In this document: positions 1 to 7,787 of the stretch, piece by piece
Numbering within the stretch: position 1 is the first letter of the stretch
How the letters are laid out: each line of letters begins with the position of its first letter
Origin: GCA-002282575 sp964646525
Lineage (GTDB): Bacteria > Pseudomonadota > Gammaproteobacteria > Thiomicrospirales > Thiomicrospiraceae
Direction of reading: 5' to 3'
DNA: 39,915 nucleotides
Assembly (NCBI GenBank): GCA_964646525.1
Contig: CAZYER010000012.1
Coordinates: 1-39,915, forward strand
Program-made: the position numbers and the translations under genes
Notes under the pieces: model-generated
What the model was told of the DNA's origin: nothing
The model's input: the letters and a program-made list of their open reading frames with translations, nothing else
Databases searched by the model: none

Positions 1-67
1 ATCTTATTGAATTTAATGACCATATTTTACCATTCTTTAGCTAATTTTCCGCAAACAAGCGATGTAA

Positions 68-92
68 TTGGATAGCATCTTGCGCTATCCAA
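68..92. terminator. Hairpin, possible terminator of an upstream plus-strand gene
   Basis: A perfect 9-bp inverted repeat (TTGGATAGC and GCTATCCAA) with a 7-base loop is followed on the plus strand by a T-rich stretch (ggctttgtttt). No coding sequence is visible in 1-217. It could end a gene lying left of the window, or serve the receptor gene that ends at 218 on the other strand. The T-run is broken by G, so termination is not certain. Confidence 0.45.
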
Positions 93-217
93 GGCTTTGT
101 TTTAATGGTTTTGCATTAAACTCGTTTGGCAAAAGAACACCCTGCACAATAATATTAATTCAATAGTTTGATCATAGCATAAAATTAGAAGTATTAAATG
201 GGTCTTTATGCATGAAA

Positions 218-2377
218 TTACCTTGTTGTTTTCTGGTCTGAAATGAACCGTTCAGTTTGTATTGTTTGGTTGGTGGACTGAGTCGCTAAGCTGAAAAAAT
301 TCATGCTATCGCGCAACCGATTGGCTTGTTCGCTAAGGTGTTGAGCTGCGGCCGTTGTTTCCTCTACTAACGCCGCATTTTGTTGAGTAACGTCATCAAT
401 TTGTGCGATAGCGGCACGTACTTGATCAATGCCTTCACTTTGTTCATGAGAAACTTTGGCGATCTCATCAATCATACCAGCGACATTGGCAACAGCTGCC
501 GTGATGTCTTGTAACATAGCTCCGGACTTGTCTGCTAAATTAGTGCCGACTTCGATGCGATTTACGCTGTCTTGAATGAGTGTTTTAATGTCCTTGGCAG
601 CACTCGCCGATTTTTGTGCTAGCGCTCTCACTTCACCCGCAACGACAGCAAAGCCTCGTCCATGTTCTCCTGCTCTGGCAGCTTCTACCGCGGCATTTAG
701 AGCTAATAAATTAGTTTGGAAAGCAATGCCATCAATTAAGGTAACAATGTCAGCAATTTTGCTACTCGAAACACGGATGGACTGCATAGCGGCAATGGTT
801 TCTTGCATTACCGACGCGCCTGCAAGCGATTGTTCTCTTACCGCTAAGGCAAGATCAGCAACATTGCGCGCATTGGCCGTATTGCTTTGTACTTCGTGAG
901 CCATTTCATCCATGGTTGTGGTGGTTTTTTCTAGTGCAACAGCCTGCTTATGTACGCGGTCGGAAAGATCATAAGCACCTTGAGAGACTTGCATGGCTTC
1001 TTCATTAACAATGGCGGAAATTTCGATGGCTTGTTCTACTGCTTGCTTAATTTGTTCTATCGACAGTGATAGTGCTTGCTGAAGTTCTAAAAATTGTCCC
1101 TGATACTGGACCGAGTTTGTTAGTGTTTGTGTTAAGTCGCCTTTTGATTGTGCTTCCATCACAATGACAATGGCGTTAATAACCTGATCAATGGTATCCA
1201 TGGCATGATTGACTTTGTCTTTCATCAGCTTCAGGCTGCCTTGTGCTTCGGCACCAATGCGGGCGCTAAAGTTAGCCATGTCCATTTCAGTCATCACACG
1301 GTTAATTTCTTCCACTACGGCATGAATGGAGCCTAGCCCTTTTTCTACCATATAACGGAAGCCTTCGGGTACGCGAGCATCCATTTTGACGTCGAACCTA
1401 CCTTGTTCAAGGCTGTGCATGACCTGTTCCAGTTCCCGCATCATGAAGGCGACGCTTTGCGCAGAACCATTCACGCCGAGTTGAAGGTCTTGCATGTCTC
1501 CGTTGTACTCCCCCTGCATACGTTGAGAAAAGTCGGCTTGTGCAATAGCACTCACCACACGTCGAGCTTCTTTCATGCCTTCGTCGAGGTGTACAAAAAC
1601 GCCTTGTATGTGAGCGAGCATGATGGCAATTTCGTCACGATGATGAACGTTCATGCGTTCGTTTAATCGACCTGTGCTGGCAATGCGTTCAGCCCAAGTT
1701 TGCGCTGCGTGTAAACTAGAGGCGATGATGCGAATACTATAAAATGCCAACGAAAAACCGATGATAATGGCTACGAGAACAATGGATTGCAAGATCAGGT
1801 TCATGCGTTCAGTGAGTGCCTCAGCAGTTTGCTGTAGGTTTTGTACACGCTCACTGACTTTAACACCAATCATTTCTGCCATTGGGCGAGCATTCATCAA
1901 CAGAGGTTCGGTTTGTTGTTGAAAGTGTGTGTAGGCATCTGTAAATCGGTTTTCTTTCATCAGTGCAATGATGTCCAATAAGCCAACTTTGAGGTATTCA
2001 CCGCGTACTAATTGAAAAAGCTCCGTTTCCTCTTTCACGATTTGAGCAGTTTGGGTGTTGAGGTAGTTAGTCCAATTTTCATTGATGAGTTCAACGTTGG
2101 TTTTAATTTGGTCATAATAGAGTTCGACCGGAAAGTAGTGTGCTGCTGCTAACGTGGGATTAGCAGGGTCGTATTGGAGTGCGTAGAGTACTTGTGATTG
2201 ATTGGATTCCATGAGACGGCTGATGTTGCCAACAGCTTGAGAGGCAATCACGGCATCCGCAATTTCATCCATCATGGCTTTTTGTTGTGACGATGAAAAC
2301 CAGTTAATGCTGGCGGCGATGGTTAAGGCAGACAAAAACAATCCCACCAACAGCCAAAATCTACCCTTTATTGACAC
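218..2377 (-). CDS. Methyl-accepting chemotaxis protein with poly-HAMP chain
   Basis: Membrane chemoreceptor that would signal to CheA/CheW. At 719 residues it is longer than the usual 530-560 of Tsr-like receptors. Transmembrane segments lie at about 8-27 and 195-217, enclosing a mostly helical periplasmic domain (about 28-194) like four-helix-bundle ligand domains. After TM2 come five HAMP-like units with similar core motifs near residues 236, 281, 326, 368 and 413, a spacing of about 45. The cytoplasmic signalling hairpin tip is intact (FQTNLLALNAAVEAARAGE, starting near 553). There is no CheR-docking pentapeptide at the C-terminus. The start is GTG, preceded by GAGG eight bases upstream. 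No che genes lie in the window, so this is an orphan receptor here. The ligand is not predictable. Confidence 0.95.
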   Translation of the reverse strand: MSIKGRFWLLVGLFLSALTIAASINWFSSSQQKAMMDEIADAVIASQAVGNISRLMESNQSQVLYALQYDPANPTLAAAHYFPVELYYDQIKTNVELINENWTNYLNTQTAQIVKEETELFQLVRGEYLKVGLLDIIALMKENRFTDAYTHFQQQTEPLLMNARPMAEMIGVKVSERVQNLQQTAEALTERMNLILQSIVLVAIIIGFSLAFYSIRIIASSLHAAQTWAERIASTGRLNERMNVHHRDEIAIMLAHIQGVFVHLDEGMKEARRVVSAIAQADFSQRMQGEYNGDMQDLQLGVNGSAQSVAFMMRELEQVMHSLEQGRFDVKMDARVPEGFRYMVEKGLGSIHAVVEEINRVMTEMDMANFSARIGAEAQGSLKLMKDKVNHAMDTIDQVINAIVIVMEAQSKGDLTQTLTNSVQYQGQFLELQQALSLSIEQIKQAVEQAIEISAIVNEEAMQVSQGAYDLSDRVHKQAVALEKTTTTMDEMAHEVQSNTANARNVADLALAVREQSLAGASVMQETIAAMQSIRVSSSKIADIVTLIDGIAFQTNLLALNAAVEAARAGEHGRGFAVVAGEVRALAQKSASAAKDIKTLIQDSVNRIEVGTNLADKSGAMLQDITAAVANVAGMIDEIAKVSHEQSEGIDQVRAAIAQIDDVTQQNAALVEETTAAAQHLSEQANRLRDSMNFFSLATQSTNQTIQTERFISDQKTTR

Positions 2378-2500
2378 GGTATTATCCTCATATTGTGACG
2401 TTTCTTTATTTCTTTAAGTATGACCCGACACCCTTACACCAAATTTGATTTTGTTAGGCTTCAAAACTAGGCTGAAAGGTGTTATTCGTTTTATGAGGTC

Positions 2501-2506
2501 ATTATA
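2501..2506 (-). promoter_or_regulatory. Candidate -10 box for the chemoreceptor gene
   Basis: On the minus strand the sequence reads TATAAT, a perfect sigma-70 -10 hexamer, about 125 bases upstream of the GTG start and just after the ferredoxin stop codon. No good -35 hexamer sits 16-18 bases upstream, and I see no sigma-28 flagellar promoter match. The rest of 2378-2529 shows nothing else. Confidence 0.35.
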
Positions 2507-2529
2507 GCGTGATTGGGGTGGTTTAGTGT

Positions 2530-2784
2530 TTAGCTTTTGTTACTCCACAGTGCGCGTTGCTTTTGCAATAGTTGTTCATGCGTTTCAACATGATTTGGGT
2601 CTTTCGGAATGCAGTCGATAGGACAGGCTTCAACGCATTGAGGTTTGTCGTAGAAGCCGACACATTCAGTACAGCGATTAGGGTCGATAACATAAACTTT
2701 AGCGCCCACCGAAATAGCCTCGTTCGGGCATTCGGGTAGGCACATATCGCAATTAATGCAGTCTTTGGTAATGATAAGCGCCAT
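2530..2784 (-). CDS. yfhL: YfhL-type 2[4Fe-4S] ferredoxin
   Basis: Small cytoplasmic electron carrier of 84 residues, close to the 86 of E. coli YfhL. It carries two [4Fe-4S] motifs: C9, C12, C15, C19, then C38, C41, C50, C54, C58. The eight-residue insert between the second and third cysteines of the second motif (VGFYDKPQ) and the extra C-terminal cysteine mark the Allochromatium-type ferredoxin subfamily. It starts five bases after the trhP stop codon on the same strand, so the two are almost certainly co-transcribed. TrhP-type tRNA hydroxylation is known to depend on iron-sulfur cluster biogenesis. I infer from the adjacency that this ferredoxin is the electron partner of TrhP; the sequence alone does not prove it. 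Confidence 0.93.
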   Translation of the reverse strand: MALIITKDCINCDMCLPECPNEAISVGAKVYVIDPNRCTECVGFYDKPQCVEACPIDCIPKDPNHVETHEQLLQKQRALWSNKS

Positions 2785-2789
2785 GTTAA

Positions 2790-4199
2790 CTAACTGAACT
2801 GACGTACCAATAAGCCCATTTGTAGTGCGCTGCTTTCTACCAATGCTGGGAAGTGATGACGCGGGATTTGCATGACATGACCACTACCTGAGGCGACTTC
2901 GATCGGTTTGCCATTTTTGTTGTCGAGCATATCACGCAACACAAAAGTATGGGGTGAATGACCCGGCATGAGCAAAGCAAGGGTATCGCCTACGGTAAAG
3001 CGATTTTTCACATCAATGATAATGTGAGAGTCAGAAATGTCGATCACTTCACCAGCAAACTGCTCGTGTGTTAACACACTGCTACCGGTATCGTAGTTTT
3101 GTGTGTCTTCGGGGGCGCGATGACGACGTAAGAAGCCTTCTGTATAGCCCCGATTGGCTAAGCCATCTAGCTCGCGTAGCCATTGCGGATCAAAACCTTT
3201 ACCCGCATGGGCGGCGTCAATCGCAGCACGGTAGGTGGCAGCCGTACGGGCAACATAATAGTGTGATTTAGTACGACCTTCAATTTTGAGTGAATGCACG
3301 CCAATATCAATCAAGCGTTGAACCTGTTCAATCGCACGCAGGTCTTTCGAGTTCATGATGTAAGTGCCATGTTCGTCTTCAAAGGCGGGCATGAGCTCAC
3401 CAGGTCGATTGGCTTCTTCTAGTAAAAAGATTTCATCCCGAGCAGTGCGATCTTCCAGTGGCGTTAAACTATCGGAACTGCCGCATCCGCCCGAGCCGCA
3501 ACTTCCGCTGTTCATGGCAATCGGTTGACTGTTCAGTGCTTTGGGGTCGAAAGTGATTAGGTCACCTTCGGGAGTTTCTTTGGCCTGATGGGCATCGTAT
3601 TTCCAACGACACGCATTGGTACAAGCGCCTTGATTGGGGTCGCGCTTGTTCATATAGCCAGAAAGTAAGCAACGACCCGAGTAAGCAATGCACAAGGCAC
3701 CATGCACAAAGACTTCTAATTCTATATCAGGCACGGCTTGGCGAATTTCGGCAATTTCTTCCACCGACAGTTCGCGTGAGAGAATGGCGCGGGTTAGTCC
3801 TTGCTGACGCCAAAACTTGACTGATGCCCAGTTGACGGCGTTGGCCTGTACCGATAAGTGAATGTCTATGTGAGGGTAGGCTTCACGTACCAACATGATT
3901 AAGCCTGGGTCAGACATAATGAGCGCATCGGGTTTGAGGTCGATCACTTCTTTCATGTCTTGCACAAAGGTTTTTAATTTTGAATTGTGCGGTGAAATAT
4001 TCACTACCACATAGAGTTTTTTACCTTGGGAATGGGCTTCATGAATGCCAGTGGCAAGCGCCTCTAGATCAAATTCATTATTGCGAACACGCAACGAGTA
4101 ACGGGGTTGACCAGCATAAACGGCATCGGCACCGTAGGCATAGGCGTAACGAAGACTTTTTAATGAGCCCGCAGGAGAAAGCAATTCAGTCGATAGCAT
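2790..4199 (-). CDS. trhP: tRNA 5-hydroxyuridine hydroxylase, peptidase U32 family
   Basis: TrhP (formerly YegQ) makes 5-hydroxyuridine at wobble position 34 of tRNAs, the first step toward cmo5U, using prephenate in E. coli. The protein opens with MLSTELLSPAGSLK and GADAVYAGQPRYSLR, which match the family N-terminus. An upstream in-frame Met at 4328 would add 43 residues unlike the family, so I chose 4199 (469 residues), although its ribosome site is weak. Four conserved U32 cysteines (C170, C177, C193, C197) probably bind an iron-sulfur cluster. A Gly/Ser/Cys-rich insert at about 229-242 adds C234 and C239. The RPGE and EDEHGTYIMNSKDLRAIE region and the C-terminal beta-barrel-like part are intact. 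The neighbour behind it is a ferredoxin. Confidence 0.92.
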   Translation of the reverse strand: MLSTELLSPAGSLKSLRYAYAYGADAVYAGQPRYSLRVRNNEFDLEALATGIHEAHSQGKKLYVVVNISPHNSKLKTFVQDMKEVIDLKPDALIMSDPGLIMLVREAYPHIDIHLSVQANAVNWASVKFWRQQGLTRAILSRELSVEEIAEIRQAVPDIELEVFVHGALCIAYSGRCLLSGYMNKRDPNQGACTNACRWKYDAHQAKETPEGDLITFDPKALNSQPIAMNSGSCGSGGCGSSDSLTPLEDRTARDEIFLLEEANRPGELMPAFEDEHGTYIMNSKDLRAIEQVQRLIDIGVHSLKIEGRTKSHYYVARTAATYRAAIDAAHAGKGFDPQWLRELDGLANRGYTEGFLRRHRAPEDTQNYDTGSSVLTHEQFAGEVIDISDSHIIIDVKNRFTVGDTLALLMPGHSPHTFVLRDMLDNKNGKPIEVASGSGHVMQIPRHHFPALVESSALQMGLLVRQFS

Positions 4200-4220
4200 G
4201 ATGTTTTCTATGGTTTTTAT

Positions 4221-4232
4221 AGTAATATTACT
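4221..4232. promoter_or_regulatory. 12-bp palindrome in the trhP / GGDEF divergent region
   Basis: AGTAATATTACT is a perfect palindrome about 22 bases upstream of the trhP start in the 181-base divergent spacer (4200-4380). It could be an operator or simply AT-rich chance sequence. The plus-strand gene has a good ribosome site (AGGA, 4369-4372). No convincing -35/-10 pair was found in the spacer. Confidence 0.25.
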
Positions 4233-4380
4233 TATTGTACCTGAATATGCCCCGTTACTGTAGGTTTGAGTATTTATTTTATAGAAGCCATTGCTAATAA
4301 TCTTGTGGTTTAACCAGTTAGAGGGCATAATTTCAACACCATTAAATGGTCTGTTAATGGCAATTTTTTAGGATTGATAC

Positions 4381-5748
4381 ATGAATATGCTCAGATTAAC
4401 CCCAGCTATTTTTACTGACCTGTTGATTTATATGGTCGTATTTGGTTTGTTGATGGGGCTGGCGTTTCCAACCATGATGACGTGGCTTGGCTTTGATGCT
4501 GATAGTGTTTACACCTTGAAGATTTTTATGGCATCTATGTTCGCTGGCGTTGTCATGGGCGCTATCAACTTTTTTTGGGTGAATGTAACGGTTCGTCCTC
4601 ATCTGCGTTTATTGGCGGATCGTATGAAAGGGATTGAATCGGTTTTGAAACATACCATTCAACAGGAAGACTGGTCAGCAGCTTGCCAAAATCGTACCTG
4701 TTTTATTGATGAAAACTCCAACGATGAAATTGGAGCCTCAGCGCAATCGTTCAATGCACTGTTACGCGCTCTGGTTAAGTCGCACGATATAGAAACAACC
4801 TTAAAAGAATTAAGTCACACCCTGTCTAGCTCGTTAGAGCTTTCGGAAATGGGTGAGGCATCTTTACGTATGATGACCTCTCGCACCAATTCGAGTGCTG
4901 GCTGTTTGTTTATTGAAGATAAAGGACGCTTAGGTTTAGTGGCTAATTTGGGTATTCAAAACACCGTTAAGCTCTCTAAAGATCCTTTTGTGCTTTACTG
5001 TATGGATGTTGGGCGTTTGGAACGCATTTCTTTGCCAGAAGATATAGAAGTGAATGCCCTACTAACCAGTTTTCGCCCCAAAGAAATGTTGGTGATGCCG
5101 ATTCTTTATAAAGAAAAGTCACAAGGCGTGCTGATTTTGGCGAGTGCCACGGGTTACAGTGAAGATGATTTGGTGCTGATTAACCTGTTTGGGCAAGGGT
5201 TGGGTATGGCTATGTCGAATGCGCAAACCCATGACCGTTTGCAAGACTTAGCGGCGATGGATCCGCTCACCGATATTTACAATCGTCGTTTTGGATTAAA
5301 CCGTTTGCGCGAGGAGTTTCAACGAGCGCAACGAAGCCAATTACCTTTGGCGGTGGTGATGATTGATTTAGACCATTTCAAACACATCAATGATACCTAT
5401 GGTCATCTAATGGGTGATAGGGTATTGATTGAAGTGAGTAACCTAGTCCGAAATGCGCTGCGCGATGAAGACATTCTCGTTCGTTATGGTGGCGAAGAAA
5501 TGTTGATGGTGCTGCCAGGTGCGGATTTGCAAACGGGTATTTCGATTGCAGATCGCGTGAGACGCTTAATCGAAGATGTGCAGTTAAATGACGATAAAGG
5601 CAAGCGTTTACCGATTACGGCCAGCATGGGAGTGAGTGCGATTCCTCGCGCGTTTACTGAAAACGAGCTGCAACTCATTAAAGCGGCTGATGATGCGCTT
5701 TATCAAGCTAAGGCTGCTGGTCGAAATCGAGTGTCGAGTACACTCTAA
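4381..5748 (+). CDS. Membrane GAF-GGDEF diguanylate cyclase (GGEEM variant)
   Basis: Probable diguanylate cyclase, making c-di-GMP from two GTP. It has 455 residues: two membrane helices (about 13-37 and 47-68) with a very short outside loop, a linker that may be HAMP-like (about 69-130), a GAF-like sensor domain (about 135-285), and a C-terminal GGDEF domain (about 290-455) beginning DPLTDIYNRR. The signature is GGEEM at 370-374, so the usual Phe is Met. The inhibitory I-site RxxD is present as RDED at 361-364, which suggests product feedback. Its stop codon overlaps the start of the next gene (TAATG), so the two c-di-GMP proteins are translationally coupled. The signal is unknown. Activity is likely but not certain because of the Met substitution. 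Confidence 0.93.
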   Translation: MNMLRLTPAIFTDLLIYMVVFGLLMGLAFPTMMTWLGFDADSVYTLKIFMASMFAGVVMGAINFFWVNVTVRPHLRLLADRMKGIESVLKHTIQQEDWSAACQNRTCFIDENSNDEIGASAQSFNALLRALVKSHDIETTLKELSHTLSSSLELSEMGEASLRMMTSRTNSSAGCLFIEDKGRLGLVANLGIQNTVKLSKDPFVLYCMDVGRLERISLPEDIEVNALLTSFRPKEMLVMPILYKEKSQGVLILASATGYSEDDLVLINLFGQGLGMAMSNAQTHDRLQDLAAMDPLTDIYNRRFGLNRLREEFQRAQRSQLPLAVVMIDLDHFKHINDTYGHLMGDRVLIEVSNLVRNALRDEDILVRYGGEEMLMVLPGADLQTGISIADRVRRLIEDVQLNDDKGKRLPITASMGVSAIPRAFTENELQLIKAADDALYQAKAAGRNRVSSTL

Positions 5749-7787
5749 TGGCGCTAAAAGTGATATGCAACCAATGTTTTCAGCGTTACCGCTCTGCTTG
5801 GTTTGTGGGTGTTGTGTTCGCTTTGCTGATTGTTTTTGGCTTGATATGGCGTGGTTTGTATTTACATTTTTTTGAGGATCAAATTAAGCAACATCAGGTA
5901 ACGGAAAATTTAATTGTTAAAAGCAACTATATTGAAAAACTGATTATATCTGCACGCAATCGCTCCGTCATCGTGTCACAAATGCTGTTTCTTAAAAATA
6001 ACAAAGACCAGAGGTTTGCTGATTTAGTGCAGCGATTTGAACGCGAAGCGGTGGTGATTACTGAATTGCGTCAGGCTTATTTTAGTATTGCTGATGATTA
6101 TGAAAAGCAATTGTTAAATCAGCATTATGAATTGGCTAGTGTTAATCGGGTACAACAAGACTATTTATTAACCTTGTTGCAAGAGGGTGAGTATGAGCAG
6201 GCAATCCAAGAGTATACCGAGATCAGCCTGCCTATTCTGGAGAATGCTTTGGCATTATTAGATGCTTTGCATGCCTACATAGCGCAACAGCGTGAAATTA
6301 ATAAGCAGCGTATAGACGCAGATAGCAACATATTAATGCACATGTTGCAGGCTTCAACAGCCTTTTACTTAATCTTTCTGTTCGCGATGGCGGTGTTTGT
6401 GATACAACGCTTGGTAAAATTGAGTCGAGTGCAGGAAGAGTTGCAAGCACAATTAAGTGATCAGTTGGTCGTAAAAACCGTCGCTTATGAGCAAGCTGAT
6501 AAAGAGTTAGTTCGATTAGCGCATTTTGATGTGGTTACCAATTTGTATAATCGTCGTTATTTTGAGCATTGTTTGCAAGATTCGCTCCGTGAATGCAATT
6601 CGTTTTCTTTGTTGCTGATCGATTTAGATAACTTTAAGTGGTTTAATGACACCCTAGGACATGCTGTGGGTGATGAATTGCTTAACCGTTTTGCACATCA
6701 ACTGCAAGCAGTAGATTCACCTATCGCTGAGGGGATTGTTGCTCGTGTAGGAGGTGATGAGTTTGCCATTATTTTAGCAGATACCAGCCCAGAAGAAGAG
6801 CAGGAGGTCATTCGTTTCTTATTAGCGAGTATTGCCGAGTTAGATGAGCATTATGGTCCGGCGAAAGCCTTAAATGCGAGTATTGGCATTGCGCGCTTTC
6901 CAGATCATGCCCAAGCGGGTGATTTGCTCATGCGTTTTGCTGATGTGGCGATGTATCAGGCAAAAGCACTGGGTAAAGGTCGCGCCGTGGTGTTCGATAC
7001 TAACCTATTACAGGCAATGTACGATGAGTTAGATCTGGAGCAGGCGTTAAAGCAAGCTTTGCAAGAAGAGCAACTTCAAGTTTTCTATCAAGCCCAATAT
7101 CGTTTATCTGATTTGCAATTGTCTGGTGTAGAGGCGCTGATGCGTTGGCAACGCTTTGGTCAATGGGTGTCGCCTGCTTTACTCATCCCTTTGGCTGAAA
7201 AAACGGGGCATATTCATGCATTGGGCTTACAAATACTAGAAAAAGTCTTGGTGGATATTCAACGTTGGGATGCGCAATCTCAGCATGTGCCTAAGGTGGC
7301 CGTTAATGTGTCGCCAGTGCAAATGCGTTTAGAACATAGTTACGCTGAATTACTTGGTCGTATCGATGCCAGTGGTGTCGATAGCACGCGTATTGAAGTG
7401 GAAATTACGGAAAATGCTTTTGCCGATAGTGAGGTTTGTTTTAGCTTTATTCAGCATTTGGCACAGCGCCAGATACGTATTGCCTTGGATGATTTCGGTA
7501 CAGGCTATTCATCGCTTTCTCAAATCACCAAATTAAATATTGATACCTTAAAAATTGATCAGTCGTTTGTTTCCCAGTTAGAACACAGTGAAAAAATTCG
7601 TGTGTTGGTAAAGACCATTATTCAAATGGGGCATGGCTTGGGATTGACCCTGTTGGCAGAAGGGATTGAAACTCAGGCACAGTATGAGCTGTTGAAGGAG
7701 TGGGGCTGTGATGAAGGGCAGGGTTATTTGTTTGCGCGTCCCGTTCCTGCCGATCAATTTTCTTTCGAATCTCCGACGCTCTGTTAA
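5748..7787 (+). CDS. Membrane GGDEF-EAL protein, probable c-di-GMP phosphodiesterase
   Basis: 679-residue c-di-GMP turnover protein. A helix at about 17-39 and another near 200-220 enclose a periplasmic helical sensor of about 155 residues. Next come GGDEF (about 250-410; GGDEF at 335-339) and EAL (about 425-675; EAL at 462-464). The EAL domain keeps the known catalytic positions: NVSP, the Glu in EITEN, DDFGTGYSS from D581, KID, and the late EGIET and GQGYLFARP motifs. It should therefore hydrolyse c-di-GMP. The GGDEF half has an intact signature but lacks the RxxD I-site (IAEG is at that place), so it may be a GTP-sensing or weak cyclase domain. It is coupled by a TAATG overlap to the cyclase upstream. 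Its stop codon overlaps the convergent ppnN stop codon. Confidence 0.95.
   Translation: MALKVICNQCFQRYRSAWFVGVVFALLIVFGLIWRGLYLHFFEDQIKQHQVTENLIVKSNYIEKLIISARNRSVIVSQMLFLKNNKDQRFADLVQRFEREAVVITELRQAYFSIADDYEKQLLNQHYELASVNRVQQDYLLTLLQEGEYEQAIQEYTEISLPILENALALLDALHAYIAQQREINKQRIDADSNILMHMLQASTAFYLIFLFAMAVFVIQRLVKLSRVQEELQAQLSDQLVVKTVAYEQADKELVRLAHFDVVTNLYNRRYFEHCLQDSLRECNSFSLLLIDLDNFKWFNDTLGHAVGDELLNRFAHQLQAVDSPIAEGIVARVGGDEFAIILADTSPEEEQEVIRFLLASIAELDEHYGPAKALNASIGIARFPDHAQAGDLLMRFADVAMYQAKALGKGRAVVFDTNLLQAMYDELDLEQALKQALQEEQLQVFYQAQYRLSDLQLSGVEALMRWQRFGQWVSPALLIPLAEKTGHIHALGLQILEKVLVDIQRWDAQSQHVPKVAVNVSPVQMRLEHSYAELLGRIDASGVDSTRIEVEITENAFADSEVCFSFIQHLAQRQIRIALDDFGTGYSSLSQITKLNIDTLKIDQSFVSQLEHSEKIRVLVKTIIQMGHGLGLTLLAEGIETQAQYELLKEWGCDEGQGYLFARPVPADQFSFESPTLC

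Noticed and set aside
4200..4328. 43-residue N-terminal extension of TrhP
   Set aside because: The family begins at the MLSTELLSPAG methionine. The extension is low-complexity and would fill the divergent promoter spacer.
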